A DNA stretch of 53,567 nucleotides from Kiritimatiellaeota bacterium B1221 (GTDB lineage Bacteria; Verrucomicrobiota; Kiritimatiellia; SS1-B-03-39; UBA6053), in the NCBI GenBank assembly GCA_029269125.1, contig JARHXX010000026.1:1-53567 (forward strand). The letters are read 5' to 3'. Of the stretch, positions 53,232 to 53,567 are shown piece by piece; within the stretch, counting starts at the first letter, position 1; each line of letters opens with the position of its first letter. The notes under the pieces are model-generated. The model saw nothing but the letters and a program-made list of their open reading frames with translations, did not search any database and was not told the origin of the DNA. The position numbers and the translations under genes were made by a program.

Positions 53232-53528
53232 TCAGGCCAGGACGGCTTGCTTGACCTCCCGATGAATCCGGGAGGAGATCGAATCCTCGGCAACTTCCAG
53301 ATCATAATCCATCTGAAGTCCCATCCAGAAGGATGCGGAATTTCCGAAATATACCGCAAGTCTCAATGCAGTATCTGCTGTTACACTACGCTTGCCATGG
53401 ATGATTTCATTGATCCGACGGGGGGAAACGCCCAAATCTCTGCCGAGTTGGTTCTGGCTAATCCCCATCGGTTTGAGAAACTCTTCAAAGAGTATCTCAC
53501 CAGGATGTACAGGTTGTATTTTTTTCAT
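53232..53528 (-). CDS. higA: HigA-family antitoxin (XRE helix-turn-helix)
   Basis: A 98-residue DNA-binding antitoxin. MKKIQPVHPGEILFEEFLKPM leads into the helix-turn-helix ISQNQLGRDLGVSPRRINEI, then HGKRSVTADTALRLAVYFGNSASFW, the standard HigA/VapI layout. It neutralises the HigB mRNA interferase and represses its own operon. GAGGT, overlapping the higB stop, precedes the ATG. Toxin-first gene order is typical of higBA. Downstream lie 308 bases without a clear gene. Confidence 0.9.
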   Translation of the reverse strand: MKKIQPVHPGEILFEEFLKPMGISQNQLGRDLGVSPRRINEIIHGKRSVTADTALRLAVYFGNSASFWMGLQMDYDLEVAEDSISSRIHREVKQAVLA

Positions 53529-53537
53529 TTTGTTACC

Positions 53538-53567
53538 TCAGTGATAATCTACGATTTCGACATTCCG
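53538..53567 (-). CDS. higB: HigB toxin, 3' end only (cut by window edge)
   Basis: Read on the minus strand from the window edge, the last nine codons give RNVEIVDYH and a TGA stop. VEIVDYH is the characteristic C-terminus of RelE/HigB-type toxins, which cleave mRNA on the ribosome. It ends 9 bases before higA, in the expected toxin-antitoxin order. Only the tail is visible, so intactness cannot be judged. Confidence 0.75.
   Translation of the reverse strand, partial: RNVEIVDYH

Overview
The window reads as a chromosomal segment of a Gram-negative, polysaccharide-degrading bacterium, most likely of the Verrucomicrobiota (Opitutae-like) or a near relative. The clues are three PEP-CTERM surface proteins, a type II pseudopilin-like protein with an N-terminal GFTLIE motif, a dense set of glycoside hydrolases and carbohydrate esterases, LacI/IclR control, outer-membrane beta-barrel proteins and lipoproteins. 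The lineage is inferred from gene content only. No rRNA, tRNA, CRISPR array or transposase was seen.

Layout. 0-4 kb: araB-araD-araA arabinose operon (minus strand). 4-7 kb: a rhodanese lipoprotein and GTP-type PEP carboxykinase with a clear terminator. 7-12.6 kb: a short-chain dehydrogenase, then a minus-strand run of a Na+/H+ antiporter, a DinB-like protein, an NRDE protein and an unusual DedA/ATP-grasp fusion. 12.7-16.8 kb: an isomerase of the AraA/FucI fold with a large unrecognised protein that may be a glycosidase. 16.9-27.6 kb: a PEP-CTERM protein, a 956-residue secreted protein of unknown function, a GH3 glucosidase, a LacI regulator, an (alpha/alpha)6-barrel glycosidase and a sugar O-acetyltransferase. 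27.8-34 kb: a small outer-membrane protein, a fatty acid cis/trans isomerase, a CE15-like esterase, a DUF2161 nuclease-fold protein and an AsmA-like protein. 33.7-36.3 kb: an iclR-phyH-hydrolase operon with a duplicated palindromic operator. 36.4-37.5 kb: an AT-rich island with a CPT-like kinase and several hairpins. 37.5-43 kb: a CE7 esterase, a MarC protein, a second PEP-CTERM protein, a beta-barrel protein and a heparinase II/III-like lyase. 43-51 kb: a LacI-controlled locus (lacI, LamG/PEP-CTERM, pseudopilin-like, polysaccharide deacetylase, GH10 xylanase) divergent from a GH37-like glycosidase, with a perfect 20-bp palindrome between them. 51-53.6 kb: cmoB, acpH and a HigBA toxin-antitoxin pair cut by the window edge.

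How it fits together. The organism appears to cut xylan-type and uronate-containing polysaccharides outside the cell (GH10 xylanase, CE7 esterase, deacetylase, heparinase-like lyase, PEP-CTERM proteins). It then finishes oligosaccharides inside: the GH3, GH15-like, GH37-like and CE15-like enzymes all lack signal peptides. Released arabinose would enter the pentose phosphate pathway through AraA, AraB and AraD, and PEP carboxykinase would support gluconeogenesis. Each sugar cluster has its own regulator and, in three places, a visible palindromic candidate operator.
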